In this document: piece by piece, positions 35,881 through 52,868 of the stretch
Layout: every line of letters begins with the position of its first letter
How positions within the stretch are numbered: the stretch's first letter is position 1
Source of the DNA: Thuidium tamariscinum
Lineage: Eukaryota > Streptophyta > Bryopsida > Hypnales > Thuidiaceae
DNA: 64,000 nucleotides
Assembly (NCBI GenBank): GCA_947034885.2
Contig: OX344750.2
Span: forward strand, 15,556,053-15,620,052
Direction: 5' to 3'
Position numbers and translations under genes: made by a program
Notes under the pieces: model-generated
What the model saw: the letters and a program-made list of their open reading frames with translations, nothing else
The model's database searches: none
Told to the model about the DNA's origin: nothing

Positions 35881-38800
35881 CTAAACAGCAACTAGCACAC
35901 CCTTCTTCACCATACTGTCCAAAACATCATTGAGAGCTTGACAAATACTCACGATCTGTGACAAAATAATGACACACTTAGTACCGAGCAGAAAGTGGGC
36001 ATTCAAATGGAAACGCCACCAATGTCAAAACATAACAATGCCTAATCGATCAGCTAAGTAGTAAAAATATTGCAAAGAAAGGAGGAAATGTACAGAAGCT
36101 GCACACACAGCAGGAGAAAAGAATCGAACTGAGAAGGCAGACTTTACCTGATGATCCCATTGCTGCAACTCCTCAATATCATTCTCGAAATGAATAACTC
36201 CTTCGACCTGAACAGCAAGAATCAATTTGAAAAGATTCTGACAGTTGAGGGTTTCGTAAACATGGTACGATCCTAAACTAGCACGAGGTTCTGTGGTACA
36301 GTGCATTAGAGTTGCGGAAAACAATCGGTACTCGAATGATTGGAATTGCAGCAAAAAATTTCTACCTGATCAATTGATCCACGCATCCGATCCTCAGAGA
36401 TCATCCGTGCAGCAATCTTCTCAGCCTGCCATCAGAGACTCGTTTAGAAAACATTTTCACCATTATCAAAATGGTATGCTTTTACCACATCACACTACGG
36501 AGAAAGATTGAAATCAAACCAGAAACGTTCTACAGGTCTCCTGCAGAGTTGATCAAATAGGTGAATTGAAAGCAGTACAAATTGTAAGGAAAATAGTACA
36601 CAAAGATCCACCTAAGGCAATCACCTTTTGAGGGCCGATGCCAAGCAAAGCTCCTAACTCTTCGAAACTGCAATAACAGATGAATTACACAGGTAGCTTC
36701 ATGTACTTCAATTCAAATCTAAGCAGAATTAACAAAGCATATATAAAGTAAAACAGAATGCAGGTGCAGAATCCATAATGTGAAGAGTACCTGATATTGG
36801 TGTACAGTTTGCTTGCACTCAAAAGATTGTGTTCAATCATGGCCCGATCCAGCACAGTTGAATTGTCTGGCAATAAAGCTTTCTACAAAGACAGACCAAA
36901 GTAAAGCGCGTTAAGCTAAGCCAAGTTCACTCAAACACTAAAACCTTTCTAAATTTCACAAAAAGCTATAACACTATGTCAGCATAGAAGAACTACCTCA
37001 TTAAAATAAAGATATGGTGAATGAAAGAGTTTTCAAAACAAAGAAACCGAGATAAATGTTAACCTGATGCGGTTTCAGTTCCTCGGCAAATGCATCAACC
37101 TCAGGTTTTCGCAATATCCTCTCCAAGTAAACCTAAAACACGGAAACATCACCATGAATTTTGCTACTCAATGGCTGAAACTGTCGCTCTGAAACAGTAT
37201 AACAAACATTAATTGTTTAAGGCAATCGACTTGTCGAAATTTTAGCCAAGATCAGAACCCTCAACGAATCTTTAATTTAACCACGCGTCCGCTAACAATA
37301 CCACATGATACAATCACAAATGAAAATGTGACAAGCCAACTACTCAAGCAGCTGAAGTCCAGAAATCGCAATTCAGAAGTGGTAGAAGACAAACCTTTTG
37401 CAATATGGAGTATATTTTTAGCTTGGAGCACCTCTCATCCTGAAAACAAAAGATGCAATGTCAAGAAGATACCAGTAATGTTCTTAAGATTGTATTGCAG
37501 AGCTTAGAATGCACCAAAAATTATTGCCCCAACAACCTCAATTAAGCCTTCTCGGAAAGCATTGAATTCTGCTTATGATATCAATTTGTCATCCTCTTGC
37601 CCTGAATACTCTGAGGGAACATACGGAAAAACTGTGCAAAACTAGCACAAACCAACCCAATGTAAAAGCATTCAAGATCCAATTCGTTATTGAAAAATAA
37701 ACTCAGCGTTGTTTAAGGTACCTTGTAGAGAGTTGCCAGCACCCTTGAGCGTTGGGGTCCTGCTGCTGCCAAAATGGTGCACGTAACCGCAGCACTGAGT
37801 GCTTGCTGCAACTCGTCCTCGTCTACCCGCCTACCACTAATTTCCCTTTTCTCTAGTTGAGATAGTTCATAGTAACGAAGGGCAGCCTCCAAGAACTTTC
37901 GCTTTGAGTCCAGAATACGAGCATAGCACACCTGGCACCACAATGCTTGCATCACACTATTGCTCTTCACGTCTCAGTTGAAGACAAACAAATGTAAAGA
38001 TTGTAAAACATAATCAATCCTTCTTCAGGCCAAAAACAGAACGAAGTGAAAAACATAATCAAACCTTGTACTGTAGATTTAACGCTTCGTCTTTGCAATT
38101 GTTGACCAGAAATGAAGCTTTCTTGATGAAAATTTCAGCATTTATTGCATCATCATCCTGCGCAGTGTAATTAAGCTCTGTAATTGAAGGGGTGCATGCG
38201 TCAACAGTAAAAGAGACAAGAAATGGATCTCCAGCTTCAGATGAATCAGGACCCGGTTCAAGGAAACAGCGCCTACGGTTGCAATTTTACCTCTAGATAC
38301 AACAAAGCAATCTTCACACACTTCTCCAACTTGTACGCGTCATCCAGCATCCTGTAGACATGTCAAGAACGATGTCTGTAAGACGACAGTAATGACCAAC
38401 CGGCATATCAAATAAGGTCCATACAACCAGATAATCTCGTATAGTTGCTAACACATATTGATAATGAGGTTACATAGTTATATCTAAAGCTCACAAACAA
38501 AACAAGAATAGATTACAAAGCCGGTAACTTCCAAGACAAGCCATTCAGAATGAACACACAGCCAGACGTCATACTAAGTAATCATACCTTATTCCAGATT
38601 CCAGATCAATTCCACTCAGCATCTGAGCAGCCTTCGACCATTGCTCTTCATATTCATACAACTCAGCAAGTCCCTCTCGTATAATAGACACCTGAAACAA
38701 AGACGCACTTATCACTTGTCACGCACAGGATAGACTAAAGACAACCAACCCACATATCAACAAAATAAACACAAGTGCTTGCATAATGACAATCTAGGCA

Positions 38801-39389
38801 GGTCAAAACACCTGTTCTTCAAACGATACCACCCGAGGCTGAATCTGGGCCAATGCATACTGCGCAATTTCCTTATGTGCTTCAGGCTCCAACTTATTAA
38901 GTTCCTGTGCAAAGATCTGTAAAAGTAGACGAGACGCCACTAACGGAACCTCGTCAGTCACCACTGCAACAAAGAAAAAAAGGAAGTCAGCTTCACCGCT
39001 AGAAAAAGATAATTAGAAGCCACTCATAAATTATCGCCTACCTCAACAACACAGAAACCCTAATTTGAAGCACGTGTACAAATTGATTGACACTACGACG
39101 AGACCAAAAATCTAAAAACGAGGCCTCGTAATAAACGAAGAGTTACAAGAAATTCTTATCGACACTAATCTTGAACGTCTGAATGGGCCGAAAATCACTC
39201 TTCACACTAGTCAGAACCCCATGTAGAATTTGCAAAGCTAAGCTTACTATGATCAATAAATGCCTTGGCATGCTCCACATTGTTGTTACACATGATGGAC
39301 GACAGAAGAAGCTTGTAGTGATCAATCTTCTGTTTCTGGTCACTAATGCCAGCAGCATTCTGCAGGGCGCCTTGAATATCACCCGCCAT
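35881..39389 (-). CDS. CSN4: COP9 signalosome subunit 4, 13 exons
   Basis: PCI-type subunit of the COP9 signalosome, the nuclear complex that removes NEDD8/RUB from cullins and is needed for photomorphogenic control. Exons in transcript order: 39389-39248, 38963-38812, 38691-38588, 38351-38291, 38157-38065, 37931-37722, 37439-37395, 37132-37064, 36882-36791, 36667-36625, 36425-36366, 36207-36148, 35955-35881. All are GT-AG; 1206 nt, 401 aa plus stop, against 397 in Arabidopsis. N-terminal helical repeats include [16 protein letters not shown] and [14 protein letters not shown]. The hallmark [20 protein letters not shown] and [20 protein letters not shown] are present. The C-terminal PCI/winged-helix part has [20 protein letters not shown] and [16 protein letters not shown]. 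The start [10 protein letters not shown] matches the short family N-terminus. An in-frame upstream Met lies before a likely leader-intron acceptor (TTTAG, about 39445) and is not used. Confidence 0.96.
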
Positions 39390-40000
39390 GTTGCGTTCCA
39401 ACGCCTTCTCAACAATAATCTCCTCCTTCAGTACCACCGACAACCTAAACACATCCGAGAAAATCGTTCAAAACCCACCACTCGAGAAGAACTGAGGAAG
39501 CACCCAACGAGTGCGTTACAGCACCTAAGGATCCTTCTTGAAGAAATCAAACCCTAAAACGACGGATCCAGGACAAAGAAATCTCGATGTCCTGCCAACC
39601 TTCGCGAATGTACCAAAGAGGCGTGAGAAGAGCCCTAGCCATGAATTTAGCTCGACCTTGGAAATTCACGGATTACTGAAATCGTCGTAAACACGAAAAC
39701 AGAAAACAGACATTCGCGTTTAGGTCGCATCCAAATTTGAGACAGCATTGGGAGACCTATTGACATTGTTCCAATACAGAAGGACTCAAATCAACTTACC
39801 CGGCGCTCCACGGCCACAAACGGATCAAGGTGCACAGCAATAACGCCAAGTACAAAGCGTTGAGGTGAGAGACGGGAGAGAAGACGAGAAATTAGGGTTT
39901 CGAGCTCGTACGGCAAAATACTTAGAACGCTCTCGCTTAAATGCCCAAAGGCCTTCTATGAGCTTCCAGGAAATTGCTCTAAATTTGCCCACCCAACACC
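39390..40000 (-). promoter_or_regulatory. 5' UTR and promoter region of CSN4
   Basis: Upstream of the minus-strand ATG at 39389. On the minus strand an acceptor-like TTTAG ends near 39445, suggesting a leader intron; the likely transcribed leader lies around 39.6-39.95 kb, where the minus strand reads AACCCTAAT-like leader motifs. A copy of repeat family B starts at about 40005, so the proximal promoter is short or overlaps the repeat. No TATA box fixed. Confidence 0.4.
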
Positions 40001-40004
40001 AAAA

Positions 40005-40432
40005 ATGACATATCATGCAATAACTTTTTAACCATGTAGTTAAATGTTATGAAAATTGTTTGATCTTAAATCTTTTCCTTAGGTGTATGTTGTGGAAAAA
40101 TTTGAAAGAAAAAAAATAAAAACTCCATTTATAATGAGCTGTCTAAAATCATTATATTACTAAAAAATGAAGTTTTTGCATTTAGGGGTTAAAGAAGTTC
40201 TTTTTAGCTTTCTAATGTGTCCATCGAGTAAAGAAAACGACATATAATGCCATATTTTCTTAACCATGTAGTCGAAAGTTAAGAAAATTGTTGGGCCTAA
40301 AGCTACTCTTTAGGAAAATGCTTTGTGAAATTTCAAAGGAAGAAAAATAAAAACTCCATTTGTAATGAACTACTCAAAATCATTGTGTTGCCAAAAAAAT
40401 GTGATTTAGGACTTTAGGAGTTAACTTCATAT
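40005..40432 (+). repeat. Repeat family B, two tandem copies upstream of CSN4
   Basis: Unit 1 (about 40005-40193) and unit 2 (about 40225-40432) share ATGACATAT-ATGC / CGACATATAATGC, TTTTAACCATGTAGT, GTTATGAAAATTGTT, AAAATAAAAACTCCATTT, TAATGA-CT and the closing TTTAGG-GTTAA. Related copies are at 30.06-30.31 kb and, inverted, at 52.45-52.65 kb. Non-coding. Confidence 0.7.
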
Positions 40433-42200
40433 TGTATTGGTGACCAATTTTTTTTAGACTTGACATGTGAAAAGAGGATTCAAAGACTTTGAGTTATTTT
40501 TGTAGTTTTAACACCCTCATGATCAAACATTACAAACGATAAGTGATATTGTTGTGCTATTTTTTCTAAAGTAATTTCTAATATGTCTAGTTTAAATTTT
40601 TATGGATACCTTTCAAAAATAATAATAAATCTTGTAAAAATGTTGACTTTTTGTTCAATTTAGAGAAAATTCTCAAAACCTCAAAAAAAGCCTCAAGCAT
40701 TTAGGAGTTAAAACACTAGAAGAAATTCTCATTTTCTTGCTCATTTTATATGCTTTTTGGAAAATATGAAAGTATGTTTTTGTAATTTGAAGGTGTGTTA
40801 ATTCCAATGTCACTAAAAATCTACCTTAAGGGTTGTTTTCAAAGAGGGAGGAAATAATTTGTAATATATTATCTATGGTGATTGATAAATCCTACCACCT
40901 CTACTTCCCACCCATTCCAAAAATCAATCGCCATCCAATTGAGATTTAAAATAAAAAGGCCCTACTATTTTAGCCATCAATCTTAAAAAAACATAAACTG
41001 CTCATGCCCTAAAGAATCCGTGAAAAAGGTTTGAACTTTTTTTTTATCTCTCCGCAACAATTAGGCAATATAGTTGGTACTTCATTGTATTAAATCCTTT
41101 GTGAGTGAGGCGTGACGGGGTGTATTTTGGATGAAGGTTCTTCTCCAATTGCAATTCAATTTCAAGAACTTCAATTACACACTACATTAATTAAATCCAA
41201 ATATTCTACATTTCAAGTTTTTCAATATGTTTTTGACTTTTTGTATTCAATATGTGTTTGTATATTGAATCATATGTTCTTCAATGTCTCTTCAAGCATC
41301 TCAATATTCAATGTGTCTAACAATCATATTTTTGGCTGAACAAAGAAGAGAGCTCTTTCAAAGTTGATGGAATGTATGAACTAAGAGATGGGCATGTAAG
41401 TAAATGTAAATTCTTAAGTTATAAATTTAATATGTGTTTCTTTCTCACACTAAATTTAACATTCGATTGAATTTCTTCTCTGTTATACAATCTTCAAAGT
41501 CATTTCTATAAGAGATAAATCTCAAATAAGATGTCTTAGTAAATTCCATTTCTAATTTTTGCAATATATTGTAGTTTCAATATGAAAAAACTTCAACCCT
41601 AAATTTAAAAGAATAATGCAACTTCAATGTCATAGTATACATTAATCATATTTCCTCTCTCCATTTCAATTTAATTTTTAAAGTTCATTGTGGAATGCAC
41701 TTTAAATTCAAAAATTAAATGTGCAATTCACTTTAAATGTAGAAATCAAAGACCTATTGCACACTTTCAAGAAAACTTTCACAGTGACTACTAAATCATT
41801 TTATGTTTCAATTATCTAGATTATGGAATCATAGCAATTACTTTACAATTTATTTCTAATTGATGACAATGATAACAATATTCAAGATCTTGTACTATCA
41901 CCGGCATGCATGACCAAAGACAAAATTGACTAATCTTTTCATTCACGCAAGTATGTGATGTTTGCACCTGTATTCTCTGTTGATTGTGGAATTCACAAGA
42001 GCTTAGTCTATAGTGTAGAAATCACATGTTGTATCTACCATGATCAAAGTACTATATTGTAGGTCTTGAATATAAAGGATATTGAACAAACATGGATTAT
42101 AATTTTGAAATTGTTTTAAAAAAATTTGACAATTAATAAAAAAATGACATGTGTATTTATTATTATATATTATATATAAAACCCAATATGACACTATCCA
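40433..42200. other. AT-rich intergenic DNA
   Basis: No gene, RNA or clear repeat recognised. Low-complexity AT-rich sequence with short T and A runs. A 75-codon plus-strand open frame at 41112-41339 has no recognisable domain. Confidence 0.5.
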
Positions 42201-42216
42201 CTCTAAAGATAGACCA

Positions 42217-42846
42217 CTACACTAAATAGGGTATTTAGTGTTGGATTACATTTAGTGTAATTACCACCCTACTTGACCCTACACTAAATGTCAATTTTAG
42301 GATGATTAGCGTAGTGCTAAACTTCAATGTGCTACCTTCATGTTGTCTCATAAGAGGATTTCTGGCCCTGAAGAAGATTGTTTCAAGGGTGTTCCCAGAA
42401 ACTGTTCCCATTGCTGCAGACCAGCCCCCTACTGGTCTGGATTTTTGAATTTTGGAAAAAAAAAAAATTTTAATTTTTTTTTTTTTTTCAGAATGTTTAA
42501 GAAATAAAGAAAATGATTTTAAAAAAAATATTTTTTTCAAAAAAATATTTTTAAAATATTAATTAATTAAATTAATTAATATTTTCTGATGTGGCAGTCG
42601 TTCCCAGAGTTCCCTATGCGTTCCCGGCGTTTGGGAACTCGCAATCTTGTAAACCAGCTGAAAATTCTCTTATATCACTTTTTACCTTCTAACACTAAAT
42701 GTAAACCTCTTCATATTTCAGATTTGCTAGAGTACTTTTAGTGTTAGAAATTACATTTAGTGTTACTTACTTTAGTAGGGTAAATGATATTTAGTGTCAT
42801 GGTTCGCAAATAGTGTTGCCAACACTAAATACCCTATTTAGTGTAG
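42217..42846. mobile_element. About 630-bp MITE-like element with self-palindromic ends
   Basis: 28-bp terminal inverted repeats at 42217-42244 and 42819-42846. Each end is itself a hairpin (ACACTAAATA, GGG spacer, TATTTAGTGT). The motif ACACTAAAT or its complement ATTTAGTGT recurs about ten times within the outer thirds of the element. The centre (about 42310-42660) differs in composition: a moderately GC-rich part with GTTCCCAGA / GTTCCCAGAG / TTTGGGAACTC, then a poly-A/T stretch and a perfect 33-nt AT palindrome at 42553-42585, possibly a nested insertion. No protein coded and no clear target duplication. Confidence 0.65.
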
Positions 42847-42879
42847 AACCGTCCTATAAGTGTACCTTTAACTGAACAT

Positions 42880-43060
42880 CTGCTGAAATCAGTTGTCAAT
42901 AAATGAAACCTATACATGTGCCTTACAACTGCGTCAGCAAATTAGAATTAAACATTTGTCGGACGCTTTAATGAATGCTTATGGACAGATTTAGTGGTAC
43001 TCTAGAGTCCAAGAATAGGTACAGGGACGGAAATGGGTGTTTCTCCATTAAACATGGGTT
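42880..43060 (+). repeat. Single arm of the 15.1-kb inverted-repeat element
   Basis: CTGCTGAAATCAGTTGTCAATAAATG, then ACATGTGCCTTA, GCGTCAGCAAATTAGAATT, GCTTTAATGAATGCTTATGGA and GGAAATGGGTGTTTCTCC match the arms of the element near 15.1 kb (direct to the left arm, reverse complement of the right arm). It directly follows the MITE-like element. A GGGACAGAGGG Stowaway-like end without partner lies just beyond at about 43147. Confidence 0.6.
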
Positions 43061-43169
43061 ATTCATTCTTCAATGCCCAAACTTTTGGCACATTGATTGA
43101 AAACAGAGTTAATCTCTGAATGGGAAGAGATTTAGACGCTTATTTCGGGACAGAGGGGGTAGTACTTTA

Positions 43170-43686
43170 TAATGATTTTACCCAAATCGTCAATTCTGGA
43201 GTCTGGACATGATTCCAGACGCTCTAGGGTTAAACCAAAATCCAAAGAAGCTCAACAAGAAGCTCGAAAAACCCATAGACATTTAGACATCAATCCCTTG
43301 AAGATGGTCCCAAACAGAACAATGCAAAAAGAAAAAAGGAAAAGAAAAACGAAGGCAAAACAACTAACTCACAGAGACTCTTGGAGCTTTAAAAGGCTGG
43401 GAAAACCCGTTAAAATAAAATCAATACTCACGACAATTTCTTTTGAGTTTCTTTTGTAACATACAGAAAGAGAATTACTTGGCACAGTTCCCGCCAAATC
43501 CGCAGTGAAGAAAATCCACTCTCAGTGACCAAGCGGATGAACGTCGAACCATCTGCACCAACCACTAGAACTACTTTCCGAAAAAAGTCCCACAACGTGG
43601 TACCTAAGCTAAACAGAGTAACCAACTAGGCTAACGATGATGTGGAACGAGCCAGCCCAGATGTCAAAGCCACGATCGCTTCCAAA
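43170..43686 (-). other. 3' flank / 3' UTR of the UAP56 helicase gene
   Basis: Moderate GC content resumes here, downstream of the helicase stop on the minus strand. Probable 3' UTR; open frames on both strands are short, basic and unlike any known protein. Confidence 0.4.
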
Positions 43687-47757
<4,071 letters not shown>

Positions 47758-48200
47758 GGTGAGACCGCTGCAGCAACGAGAACGGTCTGATGTCGGAAAA
47801 ACCCCGCGCTTCTCTTACTTCCGACTACAAAAACCGGAAACAAGAAAGAGGGCAAAAAATACTAGAACGAGACTCGCGTGGCGACGACGGAAAGGGCGAC
47901 AGCAACACAGTCGACGTCTTCAACAAACCCTGCTCCCCGGCAACCACCACAAACACTAGCGAGAAAACGGAAGACTACAGACTTCACAGTCCGTAAAAGC
48001 ATCGAACCCTAATCTCTCGCGAAGCAAGTCTGTTCTACCCCAGCCGTTCGATTCCTATCTACGGCAGCGATTCATCGGTAAGGATCTACGGATGAAATTA
48101 GTTGGTACGAATCGACGGATGGCGTTCATCTACGACTCTCCCTTATCACGTGCTCGGCCAGCAAGGCTCCACTTCATCGTCCTATTTATAAGAGTGCAAA
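47758..48200 (-). promoter_or_regulatory. Promoter and 5' UTR region of the UAP56 gene, TATA-like box
   Basis: The minus strand reads TATAAATAGG at 48190-48181, about 425 bp upstream of the ATG at 47757, and matches a plant TATA box. The stretch between is GC-rich and could be the leader. Position and match are the only evidence. Confidence 0.35.
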
Positions 48201-51200
48201 ATTAGTGTCAATACAAATTCTTCATTTTGAAAACTGAACAATTTGAGAGTTCACCAACACTAATATACTGAAGTCGCACTAATTCATCAAAGTCATACTC
48301 ATTTAAATGAGTGCATTGAAATATATTTGTATTACTAGGGTGGCCCATGCCGTTGCCACGGTCTAATTTTTTTAATGTATAGAAACTTCAAAATTCAATA
48401 ACTTTCATGCCGTAGGTTGGAACACCATGAATCAAATCCCGTGCACCCCTCCTCACCGAGGGCTTTCCACCGGTACCAAACACGCACCTGGGGGACTCAC
48501 GGTCTAGGAGATCTCAACGTAACAAACAAACAAACATCCAAACAAACAGCGTATCTTCATAGGGGGGTATCAAATGTCAAAAAAAGGAATTCTTAGGTGT
48601 CACATAATTTATAAGAAATACTAGTCTTGTACCTTTACTAATATGCTAAGTCAATTTGTTTGCAAGGCTTTTTCCAAAAAACTTGAAATCTAGTTTTTGT
48701 AGTGTATCCTATTGGTGTATGTAATACTAATTTACGGAAGTAATTTTATCCCATGTGAAGGTTTAAATCAACACTTGAGTGGTAAAATTGAATTTCTACA
48801 TCAAATTCTTTGAGGCTCACATCACCTCACACCATTTACAAGATAACATGTGGTACATTTTTTTAAAAATTATTCAATTTATGTTGATTGTGACCTTCAT
48901 AGAGGGAGCTATAAATTTGTACAAGCTAAACTATTGACTTGAAGAAGAATCTAAATGAAATTTAGATGAAATTTAATGAAATGGAAATAAAAATTTATTC
49001 TAGCTAAGAAGATAAAATTGGTCCAAAATTAGGGATTTATATATAGAGTCTACCATTTTACAATTATATTTCAACAAAAAAAAGACCACTGTAAAGGCTT
49101 GCTTGTCATTTTTATTGATCATAATCATAGATGATGTTACACAAAGTTTTTGTCTACTGCATGTTAAAAAGTCTCACATAAAAGAATATTTCACTTGAAT
49201 GGATATTAGAATAGTTTATTTTCTTAAGAAAAATAACAAATAGCTTAGGGGTATTCACTAAAGGGTATTCATTATCACATTGTTTGGATGATACAATTGA
49301 AATATCTATAATTCAAAAATTTGGCAAAAGAAACTTGTCATTTAAAAAAAGAAATCATTACAATACATACAAATATTTGAGGAGCATGTCAAATAACTAT
49401 TTACAAGTTTCATATTTTATTCATTTTCAAATGCAAATGCACAACAATTATTATACCAATGAATCTATTGGTAGTAATTTAATGGTTCACTTGGATTGTA
49501 CAAGTTGAAAGACAAATAAAAAATGATAAGAAAGTTTATATTTTGACTGATGCAAGATCAAACTATCAATTATTTTACCTTGTTGAAGTACTCAAATGAA
49601 GGATGACAATTCAAAGGCTAACCTTATTCAATGTCAATTCAATACCACACAATACAAGCAGTGAGAATAAAATTGATGAAATGGTGATAATACATGGAGA
49701 TATATTTATTAAGTTCATTGGACTTTGCATCTTTCAAATATAGTATTAAATTCCATAAATTCCATAATTTATTTTATATTTTTTTCATCTTTAACAATAT
49801 ATAGCATTGGTTATTTTAATTTGGTATCTATGAAAATGCAATGTTTCTTGGATTCAACATATACAAAGATTTTAAATTCAAAATCCCTATTTTTTTGTTT
49901 ACATTAAAAAGATAAAATTGATACCAGGATAATATATTTATGAGAAAGTTAATCCTACATTTAATATTATATTTATTTTTAATTCTTTTAAATTTTTAGC
50001 TTTCCAACCAATATTGAAAGACTATGCTAAAAGAAACATTCAAAAAATATAATTGCTCTCCCCCATTCTCTTGAGCAACTTTTGAGGTGAAGACAAGATT
50101 TGGAATCTGGGTTTCCAAATGACCTAGGGATCTATATGTAGGTGTGAAAAGGACTATTCCCTATTACAATTTTTAATTTTGAAGTATTCATTTTGAAAGT
50201 TGTTCTTAAGTAAATTTTTGTAAGAAATAAAATATAACTTCTTTAGTAGAAGATTTATTTTTAGATTGCATGTGCAACAAACTAATCAATGAGTTTTGAA
50301 TTTTTTGAACTAAAGTTTATATTTTGTTGTTTGTTAGCGTATAGACAGATATTCATTAAAATCACTTACAAAGACCAAAATGTCTTCTTGACTAACAAGG
50401 GTGGCTTACATTTATTTTATTATATATCTTCTTGAAAGGTCAATGCCTTAGCATTTGGAGTCTTGTGAAAAACTCACCCTAATGGAATCACGTATATGTT
50501 TAGTAGAAAAGAAGAATTCATTGTATTTTAAATTTTTAGAAAAATATACAATGTTTTTTCAAGTTCAAATGTGAATTGAATATTACTTGCAATAATCTGT
50601 AGTAAATGTGTATGTATATTTACTACAAGAGAAAAGGATGTTTTAAGTATATAAGATTTTAAATATTGACCTTTTTAGGAGATTTTAAGTAAAAAATATG
50701 TGTCTTGCTAGAAAGACTATATACTTAAAACACCCTTTTCACTCGTAGTGACTATATATATTGTTAGAATGTACTAGATGTATAAGAAAAAGGAACATAG
50801 ATTTATATTACTTAAAAAAAAATTGTCAAATAATATTTGTGTAAAATATTTAAAAATATATGTGCCTCAAACTTACTCATGCTTTGAAAGCACCAATCAA
50901 TTTTTTAAAGAACTTTCTAAAAATAAAACCCGGTATATACTTCACAAGCAATCAAATTCAAAGCAAAATATGTCAAATCATCTAAATTTTGCAATTTTTA
51001 TCATATAAAAATGAATGTCTATTAAAATTAGGCCCAAGTAAATTTTATTTTTTTTGACAAATTTCAAATTATTTTTTCATTTTTGCAATAACTGAATACA
51101 TTCTTGTATGGTCTATTGCAAAAATAAAAATATTTTGCATTTTAATTGTACATATATTTTTTCTTGGATGGATCTATCAACATGTGACTTCTATTTAATG

Positions 51201-52450
51201 AAAGACATCAATCATCTTAATATTGTATAAAGTAAATCTTCTATTTAATGTACTTCCTTACATTTTGTATTTTACAAAGTTGTCAAGTTAGTAAGATATT
51301 TAAATAAGTAATAATAAATTTAGCCATGCTTCATATTGTATTAGAACATAATACTTGTATTGTATCTTAATGTATTACTCATTCCTTAATGAACTTTGTC
51401 ACTAGGAAAAAATATCAAACATATGTAATTTGGTTTAGAGAATACAAATTGGAAAATCAAAGAAAAAATATAGTTACACACATTGAACTAATTTTGCCTT
51501 CTTTGGTGTTGGTCCATTTAAAGAAAAATACTAATTTATTTTTTAGTATCATTTTGACAAATAGTAATAACCTTTTCTTTTCAATGTAAGGTCTTCGATA
51601 ACAAACTTCACTTTAGACTTTAAGATAATTATTTCTTTAGGTGACACAATTGAATAATGGAATTTATCAAAAAAAAATTCTTTGAAATTTTATTTATTTG
51701 TGAACAAAAAATGAGTATGTCATTGTTTTGCAAGTATTATGGGTCAAAAACCATATTGCACTAGATAATATCTCTCTTATAAAATTTTCATAAATGACTC
51801 TACACTTGATAAGAAAAAAATATGTCTTGTATTGTATAATACTTCTATGTAGAGTCAGTTTAAAAGAAAATATCTTTCTATTAACAAATATGATCTTTCA
51901 AATATTTTATATTATTAGATTTAATTTAGATTTAAAAAGTTAAAATTTGTTTCACTAGTAGAAAAAAATCCAACTTAGAGTGTAAATTATTAATGAAGCT
52001 TAATGACCAAAATATGTAGGAATTGAAATTAGAATTCTTTTGCACCCATTTCATTTTTGATAGGTGTAGTGATCCTATCTATGAAAGGCTAATTTGATGA
52101 AAGCCAACAATAAAAATGAGCTTAATGATGTATTTGTCTTCAAGTGGTTTGGCTTCTTCTATTTTGTTTTTTACAATTATGTAGTTTATCTTTGGTTTAA
52201 AAACTATAACTAAAGTAGAAAAGTTCACCAACTTTGATAAACTCCCACTTGAAAATCAAAACCACCCTAGCTCTAAAAATTCACATTGTTGAACAAATCA
52301 ATTTTAAAAACAAAAATATTAAAGTACTAGACCTTCATAAGTATAGGAACCAATAAAAATCCATCAAGAGTGGAAGTCCTCTCTTTGGCAATAGAAGTAA
52401 TGAACAGTAATTATAGATTAGATTTGTAAGTACTCAAGTAGAAGATGCTT
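48201..52450. other. AT-rich gene desert
   Basis: No gene recognised. Around 48.34-48.52 kb a less AT-rich block starts ACTAGGGTGGCCCATGCC and contains CCTCACCGAGGGCTTTCCACC and a (CAAA)n tract; it looks like a fragment of a repeat but could not be classified. The remainder is low-complexity AT-rich sequence with short Lys/Asn/Ile-rich open frames expected by chance. Confidence 0.5.
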
Positions 52451-52453
52451 GTT

Positions 52454-52650
52454 AACCCCTAAAGCCCTGAGGTGTGTTTTTTGGCGTTATAAATTTTTGG
52501 GTAGCTCACTACGAATGAAGTTTTTATTTTTTTTCTTTGAAATTTTTACACAAGATGTACCCGAGGAGTAGCTTTAAGGCCCAACAATTTTCGTAACTTT
52601 TGACTTTGTGGTTAAAAAGTTATGGCATGATATGTCATTTTTTTTACTCG
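52454..52650 (-). repeat. Repeat family B, inverted copy
   Basis: The reverse complement carries ATGACATATCATGCCATAAC, TTTTTAACCAC, ACGAAAATTGTTGGGCC, TAAAGCTACTCCTCGGGTACAT, AAAATAAAAACTTCATT, TGAGCTACCCAAAA and CTTTAGGGGTTAAC, in the same order as the copies at 30.1 and 40.0-40.4 kb. Confidence 0.65.
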
Positions 52651-52868
52651 GAGGGCAGCCCAGGCAGCTGAAAAAACTTCTTCAAAAAAACTTTTTTTTC
52701 AAAAATGAAATTTCAAATTAATTCTTTAGGTTTTTACATACATGGGAAGCTTTGTTTCATTCCATTTGGATTACGGAGTCATAAGTTACGAGCAATTTTA
52801 GTTTACAAGTAGGTATGATTTTTGAAGGTGATTGCTTCCATCACTTGTTCTCTGTTATTTCTTGGAAT

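Noticed and set aside
39207..39452. Upstream in-frame Met (MFRLSVV) as CSN4 start
   Set aside because: The stretch before MAGDIQG contains a likely intron acceptor (TTTAG) at about 39445, and family members begin at the position of MAGDIQG.
41112..41339. 75-codon plus-strand open frame as a small gene
   Set aside because: Phe/Ile/Asn-rich chance product of AT-rich DNA, no splice context or motif.
48400..48520. Possible tRNA gene
   Set aside because: Some B-box-like letters (GATTTGATTC on the minus strand), but no cloverleaf with acceptor stem could be folded.
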